A program made the translations under genes and the position numbers. The notes under the pieces are model-generated. The model did no database searches. It was not told the origin of the DNA and saw only the letters and a program-made list of their open reading frames with translations. Of a stretch of 38,442 nt of DNA, positions 17,715 to 29,564 are shown in pieces; position 1 is the first letter of the stretch, and every line of letters begins with the position of its first letter. The stretch comes from Beroe ovata (taxonomy: Eukaryota; Ctenophora; Nuda; Beroida; Beroidae), in the NCBI GenBank assembly GCA_946803715.1, contig CAMPET010000275.1:1590-40031 (forward strand), in the 5' to 3' direction.

Positions 17715-20025
17715 TCATAAACTCAAATCAATCCTGCAGTGTCCAGAAAACAGTTGGACATCAATTGAATGACAAGATTTTAGCCCACCTATTTTGATCA
17801 TGTTCATCTTCTTTATGCAAACATCGCAGTAGGGATATCCATCGACAACAAAAACATTGAAGAGCAGAGTTGCCTTATCCAATAGGGCATTGTCACAGTG
17901 CTTGCAGATGAAGCATGTTTGATGATATCTGCGGGGACGATAAATTATGAATTAGTGCTGACATCGATAATGACTATATATATGACACTTCAAATAAATG
18001 ACACTACAAATAATAAGGTGGCGGTCAAATGAACAAGAAATCGTGAGCATGCAGCAAAACGATCTGTATTGTGAATGACTAACGTGAAATTGGTGTTGTC
18101 CAAGTGAATTGATGCCTCTGTACCGATTGCTTGAACACAGCAACCACAGATAACGTGATTGTTATACGTATCAGCACTCCGTTTCTGCGGTGATATTACC
18201 TTATCAGTAATCAATTATCAATACTCATATCTGTTCTGCTATCCTGAATTCAATGCATAGTGGCGTCACTGTTCCAAAGAATTCATTTCCGGCCACAATG
18301 GAGCTAGCTAACTGAGCTAGAATCCTCGTGGCGCGGCAACGCGCGCAACTTAACTCAATAAAGCGCGCGAAATTAATCAAGCACAAGTCTTTTTTCATCC
18401 GCGCGCGACGTCAATACATTAATTCTCCATGACCACAGCTGCATGCTGCAGTAGTACCTACTGACTTACCAGTTTGTGACCAACTAGCGTGAGATGTCTG
18501 TCAAGGGAATCATTTCCGTCTGTTTGTGCAACACTCTCTCGGCAATTCTGTTGAGGATAAGTGGATAATGTGTCGTGCACTGAAATAATCAGACCTTTAT
18601 TTCAACTGATATCGTTCAAATCAAACGTTCATTCGTGAACATACGTGAGCCTTGTCAATGCTGAACTTGTTGACTTCTTTGAGCACGTCATCCATGTCAG
18701 ATGTCTGAAACAAAGCAGTCGTTAGAATTTACGTAGCAATGAAGATTTGAAGGAAGAGAATATTTATTTGTACCCCCACTCACTCGAACAAGTGGTGACG
18801 ACCCTGAAAGATGGTTTACAGACAGGACTATATCCCGACTTTCTGAAGACGGCAAATCGCTGTGATTGGTTGAATTTCTCCCGTTAGTCGGTGCTGGCTT
18901 GAGTATCGTGTCGGATGGATCAAGAATCTTACAGTAGATGTTTTCTGATTTCTTCTTAAGTCCGAAGATCGACATGATCTTTGACGAGATTCTTTTCTTG
19001 AAAGTCTTTTTCTTCGAACTTGGTCGCAGCATCGATTGATTTTGCTCCGTGGGAGTGAATTTGAACTCCTTGGCTTCAATGCTATTCAAGTTATCGCACC
19101 TCAGACTTCGCTCTGTTGTCGAATATCCATCGTTGCTATTACACTTGTACTGCATATACTTTACAGTATTTTCCATTTTTATGTTGAATCTTTCCTTGTA
19201 TTGGGTAAGCATTTTGTCTTCTTCGCTGTGACAACCTTCGGTAAATACGTCGTCAGAGAATTCACTTTCGGACACTAATCCTCTACTGTACAACAATCTC
19301 TTTCCTGCCTCAGACACCAATCGATCAGTCCCAGACACCACTTCGCCACCTTCTGACACCACTTTTTCACCTTCTGAACGCATCTCATGTTCCTCTGACA
19401 CCACCTCATCTTTTCCTGACACCACTTTCTCACTCACTGACACCACTCCATCGTTTTTTGTAACTCCCTCGCTGTCCTCAGACACTACTCGTTCACCCTC
19501 TGACACCACTATCTGTTGACACTCATCGCCATGGGACACTACATTTCGACGTCTAACTCCACCCCTCCGTGTAGCACCACATTTATCACATCCTCCCACG
19601 ACACCCTTCATCTCTGGACAACTTCCAGGACGGGATGCCACGGCCGCCTTCGCCGCCATGTGAGAAGTCCGTGCCGCACACGAAGCACTCCGGCCAATTC
19701 GCACCGGTTTTCCTGAACTATTCCGGAAGGATCCGTGAGACAGACGTCGTTTCCGGCTCTCGTAACTCCGGATATTCCGTTCCATTTCCTCGGCAGGTGC
19801 GAAAGCAGTGTCGAACAGCGGATTTATAACTTCGGGTTCGGGGGGAGGGCGATACTCAGGGTTGAGCTTCTTCAAAACTGAGTCAAGGTATTCGAGTTGG
19901 TCTTTATACGACATCTCCGACAGCGATGTTTCGTTAGATGAAGGAGTCTCTGAGACGTGTGATGACGTCACAACATCATGACGTGGCGTGACAGGGCGGG
20001 AATCTCTGTCTGATGTTGATGACAT
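17715..20025 (-). CDS. LIM-domain protein, probably the C-terminal half of the LMO7-like gene
   Basis: Five exons on the - strand, 18784-20025, 18645-18704, 18470-18547, 18084-18184 and 17715-17928, join in phase (505 residues from ATG 20025). Most of the first exon is disordered and Ser-rich. It holds an imperfect repeat of VVSEGEK-like units (about 19300-19510) and a basic segment (KKKTFKKRISSKIM). The last two exons make one LIM zinc-binding domain: CGCC, then HQTCFICKHC, then YCDVC, matching the C-x2-C, H-x2-C, C-x2-C, C-x2-C pattern. A single C-terminal LIM after a long disordered region is typical of LMO7/LIMCH1 and also of SCEL/ZNF185. The CH and PDZ exons further upstream on the same strand favour LMO7. 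ATG 20025 may be an alternative internal start. The true upstream exon junction was not found. Confidence 0.72.
19300..19515 (-). repeat. Degenerate minisatellite encoding VVSE-type peptide repeats
   Basis: Eight or so imperfect units with core VVSEGE/VVSGKD/VVSEEH in the LIM gene's first exon. On the + strand they read as repeated CTGACACCAC. Units vary from about 21 to 33 bp. Confidence 0.75.
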
Positions 20026-22859
20026 AGCGAGAAACCTGATGACAAGAAATGAGGACTTCCTACAACAAATCACTGAGTTTCGATCGGCAGTCGAACAAAC
20101 ACGAAACTGATTGAAACTGTCGCGTGCAGCAAAATAAAATAAATTTTCGATTAGAGCAAGTTTTGTACCAATAATCGCGACAGAGGTTTAAACTTCCTTA
20201 TAAGGGATTGATATGTCAACAAGATTGAAAATCAATCAGATTCATAAGAACGTTGCAAATTGCTAAAGTATTGATTGATGATTCAAGCAAGGAATTGACG
20301 TCAGAAGCAATGCATATTTTGCAGGCAGCATCGATTATAAAGCATTCCCCTAAGGGGCATTTCAGCTGACAGGCAGCATTTTACTCATGGAAATCAGTGG
20401 GGAACAGGGTAAATGAACCGGTACTGAATTAATGGAATACCACACAGCAATACTGCAGTCTAACGAATTATCATATCACTTCCCAATCACGAATCACTGG
20501 CCAATCACAGATCACGAATCACTGGCCACTGGCCAATCACAGCTCGTAATCACAGACACGTGGTAGAGGAGATGGGCCAATGTGTGACCAAAAGGAGGGG
20601 TCGCCCTGAAGGGTAGCTACACATGACAGCGCACAACATTCACTCTAAGAACGTCATGACAGGCTTGATTGGAGTTCACTGTTTAGTATTTATGTCACAT
20701 AATGGATATCTCGTCTGCATACCGGCGCATGCGAGGACTTAATGAAACGCAACCTGTCTATAACCACGATCTCCCGAGCTAACAGTCATACTCCCGAGCT
20801 AACTACGTAATCCAAAAACCATTTAAACTTCGATCAACCGAAATCATCTATACTTAGACCAAAACGGGTCTAAGATGAATAAACAGACTACTAACTTGTT
20901 ACAACTGCAATATATAAAAGACTGGTACACGAACTTCAAGCACCGAAATGGGCAATATTATAGTTTATCGCAAATTTCGCCATCTCTATCTTGACAAAAG
21001 GACCACTTAGCAGTTTACAGTCACATTATAACAGTGTAAAACCAACGCGTTGCGATCAATAAAATAGTGTCCGGAGCGTTAGCAAGAACCAGGATGAATT
21101 CTGTTACAAGGTGTTCTAGTCCGTTGGGTAATGACTTATACCACACATTTTGCTGCTAGGAAACATACCGATATCGATAGAAATTCCCCCTATATGTGTT
21201 ATGTTACCGGGCGGAGTTATATAGTAGTGAGTGGTGTAATGCGTGCAACCTGATTGCATGGCAGGATGGCCATCGGAAATCGGCAAATTCATGTCAAGAT
21301 TCCCATCGGAAGATGTGCAATGTGGATTGTGGAGCCATACCCACCTTCAATATATTGTAGTTCATGGTAGAGTTCAAAGATGAACAAGTAGATTTGGAAC
21401 GTCAGAATGACAAGAAAATTGAGCAATCCGGGTTTCTAATGTGGCCCTAAATTATAAGCCACGGCAAGAGTTTCAAGTTGCATAATGTAAATTTGTTTCG
21501 TTTCAGTGCGGGAGTCTACTAATTGGATTTCAATCGACGCGGAAATCGCTATCGAAGCAAAGTAATTTATTGAACTGAGGAAGTTCATGATAATGGTGGG
21601 AATTCATTTCGGATACTCAGGACAGCAGCTGACAACCTGATAACGATTTCAAGAAATCAGACACAAAATATACATCGAATTATCAAAGTTATCGGTATTC
21701 AGTAGTGAAACAAAGCTATAATCGGTAAGAAGCGCTTTTAAAATCGTCCTTACTGCCGGTATCGCTTCAGAAGATGCAGTGTATCACAAAGACAGCATAG
21801 CAGACATGAACTGTATAAGTGAAAGAGCATGAGTGCACGACACACATGCGACACACACGCACACACACATGCGCCACACACACACGCGCATTCCCCAATA
21901 GTGAATACGCATTCTTCGTGTCATTGTAACATCGAGCAAGTAACAGCGGCGGTGTTAAGCACGCAATTACAAGCTACAGTAGGCAGTAGCGACTCATAAC
22001 GAGGAGAGAATATTGTTACAGGTGGCGGAAACAAGCGTGTAGAAATATGTGTTTTAGAGCGATGAGCATTTACTTTAGTGTGAAATGGCACGCCGACACG
22101 GTGTATTATGTGTGTTGATTGTTACAAATACATCCAATATATAGTAATTGTGTGCAACCAAACGAGTGACAAAATCTAAGGTGGGAAACCGTGAAGACAA
22201 GCCGGAACAAAACAGTAACATTGGCCACAACAAGAACCTACTTCCTAAGGTGAGGACTGAGGTCTGAGGATCATAGAGAACGGGTACGGAAACGAAAACT
22301 ATCAACATCATCAATGAGGCTGGTACTAGAAACAGTGGCAAGATTTGAAACGTGTCAGCTTGTGTAAATGTTGAGGCTTCGCATTGTATGGTGTGCCCTT
22401 ATCGAATAATGGGGGGGGGAGAGATAGGTATTCAGGAGAGGGTATGGTTCGGTGCAATTATCAAACAATGCTGATGAGAACTGCATAATTAGAGTTGTAT
22501 AGGTGTGCGTTTATGTGTGTGTGCGCGTGTGTGCGTGTGTGTGTGTGTGTACGTGTTTTTTTGTGTGTGTGGATATAAAGGGGCCTCGAGATAGATAATA
22601 TCGACGATTTGAGGGAGTAATCAGCGAAGAGCAATCGACTTCAAAGTACTTTCATACAGTAGTGGACTCTTAACCCAAGTTGTATTTCAAGATAATGTTA
22701 TCTCTTTTCAAGATTACTGAATAAACAATGCGATTATAGAAACCACTGATTGAAGAAACAATCTGCTCACTATTCCAGATTTGAGAGAGAATCAGCTCCT
22801 TTCATCAACTTTCAATGAATCCAAATTACGCAGCTATGAACAAATACTACAAGGCCCAC
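20026..22859. other. 2.8-kb stretch between LIM and PDZ exons: large intron or intergenic DNA
   Basis: No exon could be supported on either strand. It contains AC-rich microsatellite (about 21838-21892), a GT array (about 22503-22570), a G8 run near 22412 and small duplications around 20478-20545 (ATCACGAATCACTGGCCA twice). If the CH-PDZ and LIM parts are one gene, this is its largest intron and may hide a short linking exon. Otherwise it contains the promoter of the LIM gene. Confidence 0.55.
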
Positions 22860-25800
22860 CTTGATGTATCTGTTCCATAGGTCCCTGATCGTAGCATTAT
22901 CCAGTTCCGTTCTGTATGTTTCCCGCTTGTGTTTCTCCAACAGAGCCCGCCACTCTGCTAGTCCAGGACCTGTGAGTGACATGATGACATAGTAGTGATG
23001 ACATGCTGATGACATGGTGACATGATGACATAGTGGTGGTGACATGGTGATGACATGGTGACATAGTGTTGATGATATGGTGACAAGTCTTGTGTTGCTA
23101 AGCAATAATGGGTATTTCCGTCATTTAGAACTGAATTTGACCTGACGCAGATTTGGTACATGTTCTCAAGAGGAGTGAGTGGCTTAGTGGTATGGACATT
23201 GGACTTTCGATCGAAAGATCGTGAGTTCGAGTCCCGGCCACCGCACGACTCAGCTAAGGGTGAGAGATTTAACTCAAGCCTATGCAGCCCAACGGTTCAG
23301 TCAGCCGAGCGTACAGGAAACTGTGCGGGAGGGTTAAATGAGGAGCTGCCCATTGCAGCGAAGTCTCGGGCGCATAAAGTATGGATTACACTTCCTTAAC
23401 CGTCACTGGCTTGATAACTTGAATCCTTTGATTCCTATCATTGGCTGTACAGCTGTTGGAATAGAAGTAAAACTCTACTAAATAAGAAATAAACACTATT
23501 TACTACAATATTCACTGTACCTCGAGCTATGGGGGTCGATTCCACTTTCAGAATCTCGGGCACAGCTCCCACTTCCTGTACAGCTGCCCGTGGCAGGGTC
23601 GGTGATGTCATTGCTGTTGTCATGGTAACGCCACGTGTAGAGCTGGGTGTTGACGTCATAGAACTGGGTGATGACGTCATGTATGATGAACGTGGCCGAT
23701 CTGGTGATGGACTGGGGCGTCCCACTGCAGCTGAGCGCGTAGCTAAATTATTCCTAGCACCCTGATAGTTGACTTGTCCAGTGAGAGCTGGTTTCCGTTG
23801 CAAAGGCTGGCTAGCAACTGGCTGACCAGCAACTGGTTGATGGGACACCTGCTTACAGGTCACTACTTTTTTAGGCACAGGTATCCTTGACACTGGTTTA
23901 GCGGTTTCCACGGTTGACTGTGTGGTTGCGACAGGCACATTAGCAACAGGTTGCTTTGGAGTGTTAGCAACGGGTTGAGTAGTTTGAACTGCTGTCACTG
24001 CTGTATTATCTGTCACTGACTTGACTTGGGTGCAAGCGGTGTTGTTGGCAGCTTGCGCTCGTTCTTGGAACAACAAATTCTCTGAAAAGTTGACGGCATG
24101 AAACTTGACAATTGGCAGATATATGGAACACAAAGAAAACGATGACGAAAGTCTTGATTTTTCATTCATTACCCATGTGCTGATCGTTAAGCTGTTGGTT
24201 TGGTGGTAACCTGCAAATCCCTAAGTAAACGTGTCCATCAGTGAAAACCTGTCGCGAAGATATATGATTCACGTTGATCATCTGATAAAAACTCAAAAAG
24301 AACTCAAAATCGACTTGGGATCAGCGAATTGGAAACTTCATTTTCCGTACCGATTTAATTTTGGCATTGATATCCCCCAACTTCATATTTCCCGTGTTGA
24401 TTCCATTCACTGTGATAACGTAATCTCCAACAGCTAGTCCTGATTTGCTTGCATAGGAATCTGAAAGAGGTTTGAGTTGGCGGAAAAACCGAAAAATCAT
24501 CTTATAAACGACAAGTTCTTAAAACCAACACATGAGTTCTTACCAATACATTAGTTCTTAAAACCAATACATCTTAAAACCAAAATCATTCTTGATGTTT
24601 AATATAAAACTTGATGTTGTACCTGGTGTTACCGCTGTGATAACTGGATAACCACTTCCACAATCCTTGATTGTAACCCCAAACTCATTGCTCTCCTCAT
24701 CCTTTTCCACTAAGAGAGTGAACTTTCCCTCATGTTCGACTTTTTCCTCAGCTGCGCCTCTTCCACTCTCAGCAACGCCTCTTCCACTTTCTTTAGCGCT
24801 TCTTCCACTATCTGCTGCGTCTCTTCCACTATCTGCTGCGCCTCTTCCACTAACTGCAGCGCTTTTTACGATTGGAGATTTCTGAATAGCGTGGGTGTGT
24901 TCCTCTACAGCTGACTTTACTCTTCCCTTCTTACACTGAGGAATCTAGGGCGTGACAACACATGAATAGTGAATAAACATGCCAGGGATTCAAGATAGCA
25001 TCTTGAGGTTAGAACTGACATCACATGAAAGCGTGAAACAATTTTCAAAGTAGCTGATTTTTCGATCATTCAACTCATTTCTCAGCAATGAATTGCCGTA
25101 TACAGACCGCTGTGAACTTTCTTGTTGGTCGATCTAAACTCTGAATCAATCTTAACATTGTACATTATCTCTACTTCTTATGATAGTGGGAATATTGAAT
25201 ATTAAACGACAATAAGTAAAGTAGACAAAAATGTCACAATGAAGCCCACAGGAGGATTGTACGTGCGGTACCGGACCTTCAACCTTGGCTACCAGCCAAT
25301 CGGTTTGAGAAATGCAGTCTCAAGACTCCACTTAACAATAAATCTAACAGTAAGTTATCGATACTCGACACGTCTTACAGGAGATACGAAGATCATCTTT
25401 TCAGATATAACATCAACAAAACTTAACTAAATGAATTCGTAAACATATTATAGAATCTACTAAGTTGACGTTCAGCAACACACACAGCTGTTTATTATAC
25501 CGTATACAGCTCTACTACCTACTGCAGAACCTCTTGATAAAAGTCTAGTACCACTGATACGTTCATTCTCTTGCTAAACCTCACACAACTCACTCACTGA
25601 CAGTACTATACTGTGTTATTTACATACTGTGATGTTATGGACTCACCGATTCGCAAAGATCGTCTCTGAGAAAAATAGGGAGTGTAAGTTTCGATATTTT
25701 CCCCACAAATCTTACAACGTTTAGGATGATTTGTATGGCATAGATTGAAGTAATATCATAGATTGAAGTTATATCATAGATTGAAGTTGTATCATATTTT

Positions 25801-27593
25801 GAACAAATATGAACTCACTCAAAAACAACAGTCTTCCGTGGTGTCTTTATAACTGTACCCTGAAATGATGCTGGGATAAGAAAGTTAGGTTGAGTCGGGA
25901 AGATAACTGCATGACTTTATGAACAAGATTTTATGAATGTGGTGCTACATGAATAGTTTTATAACCTGACTCATGTAATTCGCCATTCACACGTTCATCA
26001 AAAAAGCTTATGACTTTGTTACTGAATTTATAGCAAGTAAAAGAGCAATAACAACAGCGAAAACATCGACATAAACAACAACAACAACAATAACAACAGC
26101 AACAACAACAACAACGGATCAGCGACCAGCGTTTCAGAGAAATCCTCCAGCAACCTTAGTGTATGATCAGCTCTTGTAAGCTCATGATATAGGCAGTGCA
26201 CTACTGCATACATATAATAAATTGCATGTCATTTCGTGTACAAACAAGTCACGTGACACACATAACATGTGACACACACACACACAGCTACGAATCACCG
26301 GTGACGGCAAAACTTGTGACATACTGACATTCATACTCATAATATACTTTAATATTAACGCGGTGACCCACCTCGCTCGTGAATCGTGATTGGATTTGAA
26401 ATAGATAACGAGTTGAACAAACGATTCAAAAGATGATCTTATGATCAAAGAATGGCCGAAACAAAACAAATCGTCAATTAATACAGTGCTATTCAAGACT
26501 GAAAAATGTAATACATTATCAGAATTAGTTTCACTGGTAAACTCACATTGACACGCCCATTTATCTTCTGATGATTATTCTGACACTTTCCAGAGTTCTC
26601 TTTTTCCTGGAGACGAGATACGAGGTATGGTACAGGATGTTACCTCAATAAGAGGAAACACCGAGGAACCTCCCAAGAATACTATACCTCTGGATCAACG
26701 AAGTCTGCGAAGGTGTCAAAGTGAGGCAGCTCACCAGCAATCCGCGATAACCAGAATAAGGTCACTGCTATCTTCTTATTCCGACGTTCCAATTCAACGT
26801 CACTGAGAAATTCGATGCTCAAATAATAGGTACGGTATTGATCCACATGAATTTTGGTAAAAAATGAAAACCGGGCGCAAATCAAGATTGATTTCTCAAG
26901 AAATGCATGAGTAACATCATGAAAACAGTACTTTGAATTGAGGGAGGAACCAACACTTACTTATTCCCGAAGTATTTGATATCGTAGGGTTCAAACAGCA
27001 TGTCTTCTTTGAGCCCAACACGTCTACACCCGTCAAGGAAGAATTGGACATTCTCGAGCCACGTTATCGGGTTCTTCCCCACATTGACGAAGGGAATCGT
27101 GTTTGGAACAATCCGATTTATCAGCCTGCATAATACGTGTAATGATGGGTGTTATTCACAATAGATAAGCAAACAGTATGAGTATTGAGTATACCTACTT
27201 CTGAAAAGTAGGTTCAAAAACGAGGGTCCTTTAATGTTTTCAAGACGTCAATATGCACGATGACAGTTATTTTAATTGTCTCTTATTGAACCTGCACAGA
27301 AGAATGCCGTCTGTGAGAGACTTCTTGAATTCAATGTCATCGTCGTATTTTTTGTTGAATATCTCCTGTGAAGCTGTTGATTGACGTTTAGAAGGGTGAT
27401 CGTTGATAAACCAGATGCTGATTGTTATATGCAACTACAGTCATCCCAAATGAAATGACAAGTTGGTACTGACCTCAATCCATGTTTGAGCTTGATGAAG
27501 GGTTATTGCCTCTGCTTTCTGCGTATCCAACAGCCATGCTGACTTGAAGTATTCGTTCAGTTCACTTGTTACATCATTAACGTGGCCATTCAT
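22860..27593 (-). CDS. LMO7: CH- and PDZ-domain protein, LMO7/LIMCH1-like (N-terminal part)
   Basis: Twelve - strand exons join in phase: 27474-27593 (ATG 27593), 27292-27365, 26961-27125, 26688-26802, 26547-26606, 25819-25859, 25647-25665, 24623-24935, 24351-24460, 24173-24191, 23521-24081, 22860-22969. Exons 1-4 make a calponin-homology domain: QAQTWIE, SLTDGILLCRLINRIVPNTI, LENVQFFLDGCRRVGLKEDM, RRNKKIAVTLFWLSRIAG. These follow the LMO7/LIMCH1 CH domain closely, as recalled. Exons 8-10 make a PDZ domain (FGVTIKDCGSGYPVITAV, then GLAVGDYVITVNG). A 7-residue SGRGAAD-type repeat precedes it. A Pro/Thr/Val-rich linker and a charged helix (LAEWRALLEKHKRETYR) follow. LMO7 proteins link adherens junctions and actin. 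Two exons are only 19 nt long. The next exon after 22860 is unknown. The LIM exons at 17.7-20.0 kb are the likely continuation. Confidence 0.76.
22978..23088. repeat. GATGACATGGTGACA minisatellite in an LMO7-like intron
   Basis: Irregular tandem repeats of GATGACATRGTGRTGACATGG type between exons 12 and 11. They read as a CATCATCAC-like pattern on the coding strand. Confidence 0.85.
23172..23399 (+). mobile_element. tRNA-derived SINE
   Basis: The first 75 bases mimic a tRNA. There is an A-box-like TGGCTTAGTGG at 23180-23190 and a B-box-like GAGTTCGAGTCCC at 23223-23235, spaced as in a tRNA promoter, with an anticodon-stem-like palindrome CTTTCGATCGAAAG between them. A non-tRNA body of about 150 bp follows (ending near CTTCCTTAAC). 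I see no long A tail or clear target-site duplication. It lies antisense in the intron between LMO7-like exons 11 and 12. Translated, the head gives the VVWTLDFRSKDREFESRP-like string typical of invertebrate SINE heads. That is a family impression, not a search result. Confidence 0.75.
24749..24853 (-). repeat. 21-bp coding repeat, five units (SGRGAAD type)
   Basis: Within LMO7-like exon 8, five successive 7-residue units: SGRGAAD, SGRDAAD, SGRSAKE, SGRGVAE, SGRGAAE, immediately N-terminal to the PDZ domain. Reading phase is preserved throughout. Confidence 0.9.
25741..25795. repeat. About 20-bp tandem repeat in an LMO7-like intron
   Basis: ATAGATTGAAGTTATATC repeated three times with small changes, between exons 6 and 7. 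Confidence 0.85.
26073..26115. repeat. (CAA)n microsatellite
   Basis: About 13 imperfect AAC/CAA trinucleotides in an LMO7-like intron between exons 5 and 6. Confidence 0.9.
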
Positions 27594-28740
27594 ACTGTGA
27601 GAAATAATCACAATCCATTGATTGCCGGGTAATGGTAAAGTACAACAATGGTAAAGTACAACAATGGGTTTCAAAGGAAGATTGATGGGCAGACAATTGT
27701 CAAATGATATAGGACCTGCACAGTACAACACCACCCTTGGAACATTGGATGGATTATGCTAATTGCTATAATCATAATATATCCATTTTGAGAGTAAGAT
27801 TATGAGAGTGTGACTGCACTATGCTTGCTACATTATCTGCTCAAGCAAATTGAGTAGTCAGCATGTGTAGCATGCACAGATTTTTCTCCATGAATAGACT
27901 TCTGCTCAGCGATGATGTTCATGTGTGTGGACAAATGGCCAGATTACTATGATATTGAGAATTATGAACTATAGATTAGACACGAAAATGAACGGAAATG
28001 GGTAGGTATCTAAAGATTAATGGACTGGATTGCTGAAGATTAGACTAATTGAATAGAAGCCTTTAATGAATACTAAAACCAAATATACTCATAGAGAATT
28101 ACTCGGAAAAGAACATGTTGTTGAGAAAGTTTAATCTAATGCCAAAATTAGATCAAGCTATCATGATCTAACATTCATTTAGTGTGTGTTTTGCATCTAT
28201 GTACATCTAGTGATAGAAAAATAGACTAGCACATACCACTGGGGTTGGGAGCTATCAGCTATAAGCTATTGCATTGTGCATCTACATTCTACAGCTGATA
28301 TAGGGAGGTTACAAGGGTGATAGGTGTTGAATAAGCTCCCAATCCAATGGTTGGGGAGCTCCTGTATCAACAGCACCTTCTAAACCAATACTGGAGAGGG
28401 AGGCCTATAAACAGACTTTGTTCATTGTTCTCCATCTATAACTTATTCAATCCCAGGTAGAATTGTAAAATGATCCTTATATGAAGTATCTTTGAGCAAG
28501 TTAGCAACTAACAAAACTGATGGACAATGTTATTGGTGCACAAATTAAGATATACATACATGAGGACTGACATCCATGTACAACAACCTCAAGATTCATC
28601 AAAAAGACGATAAATTCACTACCATCAAATCATCTCTACAATAAGGGTGTCTATTATTCCCAAAATAAATAACAATAGGCTTTCATTTGACTGAACATTT
28701 AATAAAATCGGTCGCGGCTTTCAAAAATAATTTCCATAAG
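27594..28740. other. Upstream region of the LMO7-like gene, no gene seen
   Basis: AT-rich with no supported exon. A 16-bp tandem duplication (GTAAAGTACAACAATG) is at about 27630-27665. A CACAG acceptor-like site directly precedes ATG 27593 on the - strand, so a non-coding 5' exon could lie here. A short imperfect inverted pair (GGGTTGGGAGCT near 28242, AGCTCCCAATCC near 28333) was noted. Confidence 0.5.
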
Positions 28741-29335
28741 AATTTCAAATTGCGCTTGCCTGTCGATGATAGCTGGCCCGTGCTGCGCGCAAGAAACAGT
28801 GGACAGGTAACATTTGCAATCCGGCAAAGCAAACGCTGTTTGCCAAACAGTACATAAGACTAAGAAATCTAGCAAGTTGGATTTACAATTTTAAGGGCCT
28901 GAAAACCCACCTCCTAACCCCCTATTTTAAAATTTAAATGGAAGTTATCTGTCCTCTGTTTTTTGCGCGCGTGCGGTGCGCGCTTTCATCGAGAGCCGCG
29001 CCAGTTTCGGCCTTCGATGCAGAGACGCGCGCAATAAAAACAGTGGACAGAACACTGGCTACGCTACGCTATTTAGGCTCTGTTGTTGAGCGCGCGGCGT
29101 AGCGTAAGCTGGCTATTGAGCGACAGCGGCGGCGCGCGTGAAACTTAGGCCTATTGCATCGTACTATACAGCCTGTTCGGTTGTAGGTTGTAGGATTTCA
29201 CCCTACCCTTGCGGGGCGGATTGAAAATCGCGCGCACCGACGGTAGGGTAAAATCCTACAACCTGTTCGGCAAATTCTCGACAATTGCCACTGAACGCGC
29301 GCTTCGACTAAATTCTGAATCGCGCGCGAAAAAAA
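28741..29335. mobile_element. CG-rich block of dispersed-repeat fragments with a 22-bp foldback
   Basis: Contains AAACAGTGGACAGGTAACAT (28797-28816), GTTATCTGTCCTCTG followed by TTTTTTGCGCGC (about 28944-28970) and AAAAACAGTGGACAGAACA (about 29035-29053). These are forward and reverse diverged matches to the repeat unit at 6962. A foldback has arms 29186-29207 and 29242-29263 (GGTTGTAGGATTT-type) with one mismatch, around a 34-bp CG-rich loop. GCGCGC motifs are very frequent. No protein is encoded. Confidence 0.65.
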
Positions 29336-29564
29336 ATCAATGACAGTGACAAGTCACCAGTAGTTTTTCGCCGCGCCGTACGTAAACAACGAAGATAACA
29401 ATTATAAGTCTGGGTTGTCACAATTTTGCAAGATATTAGCAATTCAGTCCATTGGTGTTTCAAATAACTAAATAACAAATACAACTCAGAGGAACCATGG
29501 TACTCAGAAGAACCATGACACTTGATCCGATATCAGATTACATTTATTAAGTCGCTAACAGTCA
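29336..29564. other. 3' flank of the zinc-finger gene
   Basis: No gene seen. It includes the AATAAA noted separately. Confidence 0.5.
29543..29548 (-). terminator. Likely polyadenylation signal of the zinc-finger gene
   Basis: AATAAA on the - strand, about 17-22 bases beyond the stop codon at 29565-29567. It would give a very short 3' UTR. Position fits but chance occurrence in AT-rich DNA is possible. Confidence 0.45.

Noticed and set aside
22075-22341. Minus-strand hydrophobic 88-residue frame that could be a membrane protein
   Set aside because: No start context, splice sites or family likeness, and it sits in a gene-poor AT-rich stretch. Chance is more likely.
22978-23088. CRISPR-like array
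   Set aside because: The repeats are short, irregular and without unique spacers. It is a minisatellite in a eukaryotic intron.
23172-23245. Functional tRNA gene
   Set aside because: A and B boxes are present, but the acceptor stem does not pair cleanly and the sequence runs into a SINE-like body, so it is treated as a tRNA-derived SINE.
24667-24885. Plus-strand Pro/Leu/Ser repeat protein
   Set aside because: It is the antisense reading of the 21-bp repeat in LMO7-like exon 8. The minus-strand frame continues into a PDZ domain with good splice sites.
25239-25430. Plus-strand 63-residue frame inside an LMO7-like intron
   Set aside because: No splice or homology support, and the neighbouring minus-strand exons explain the region.
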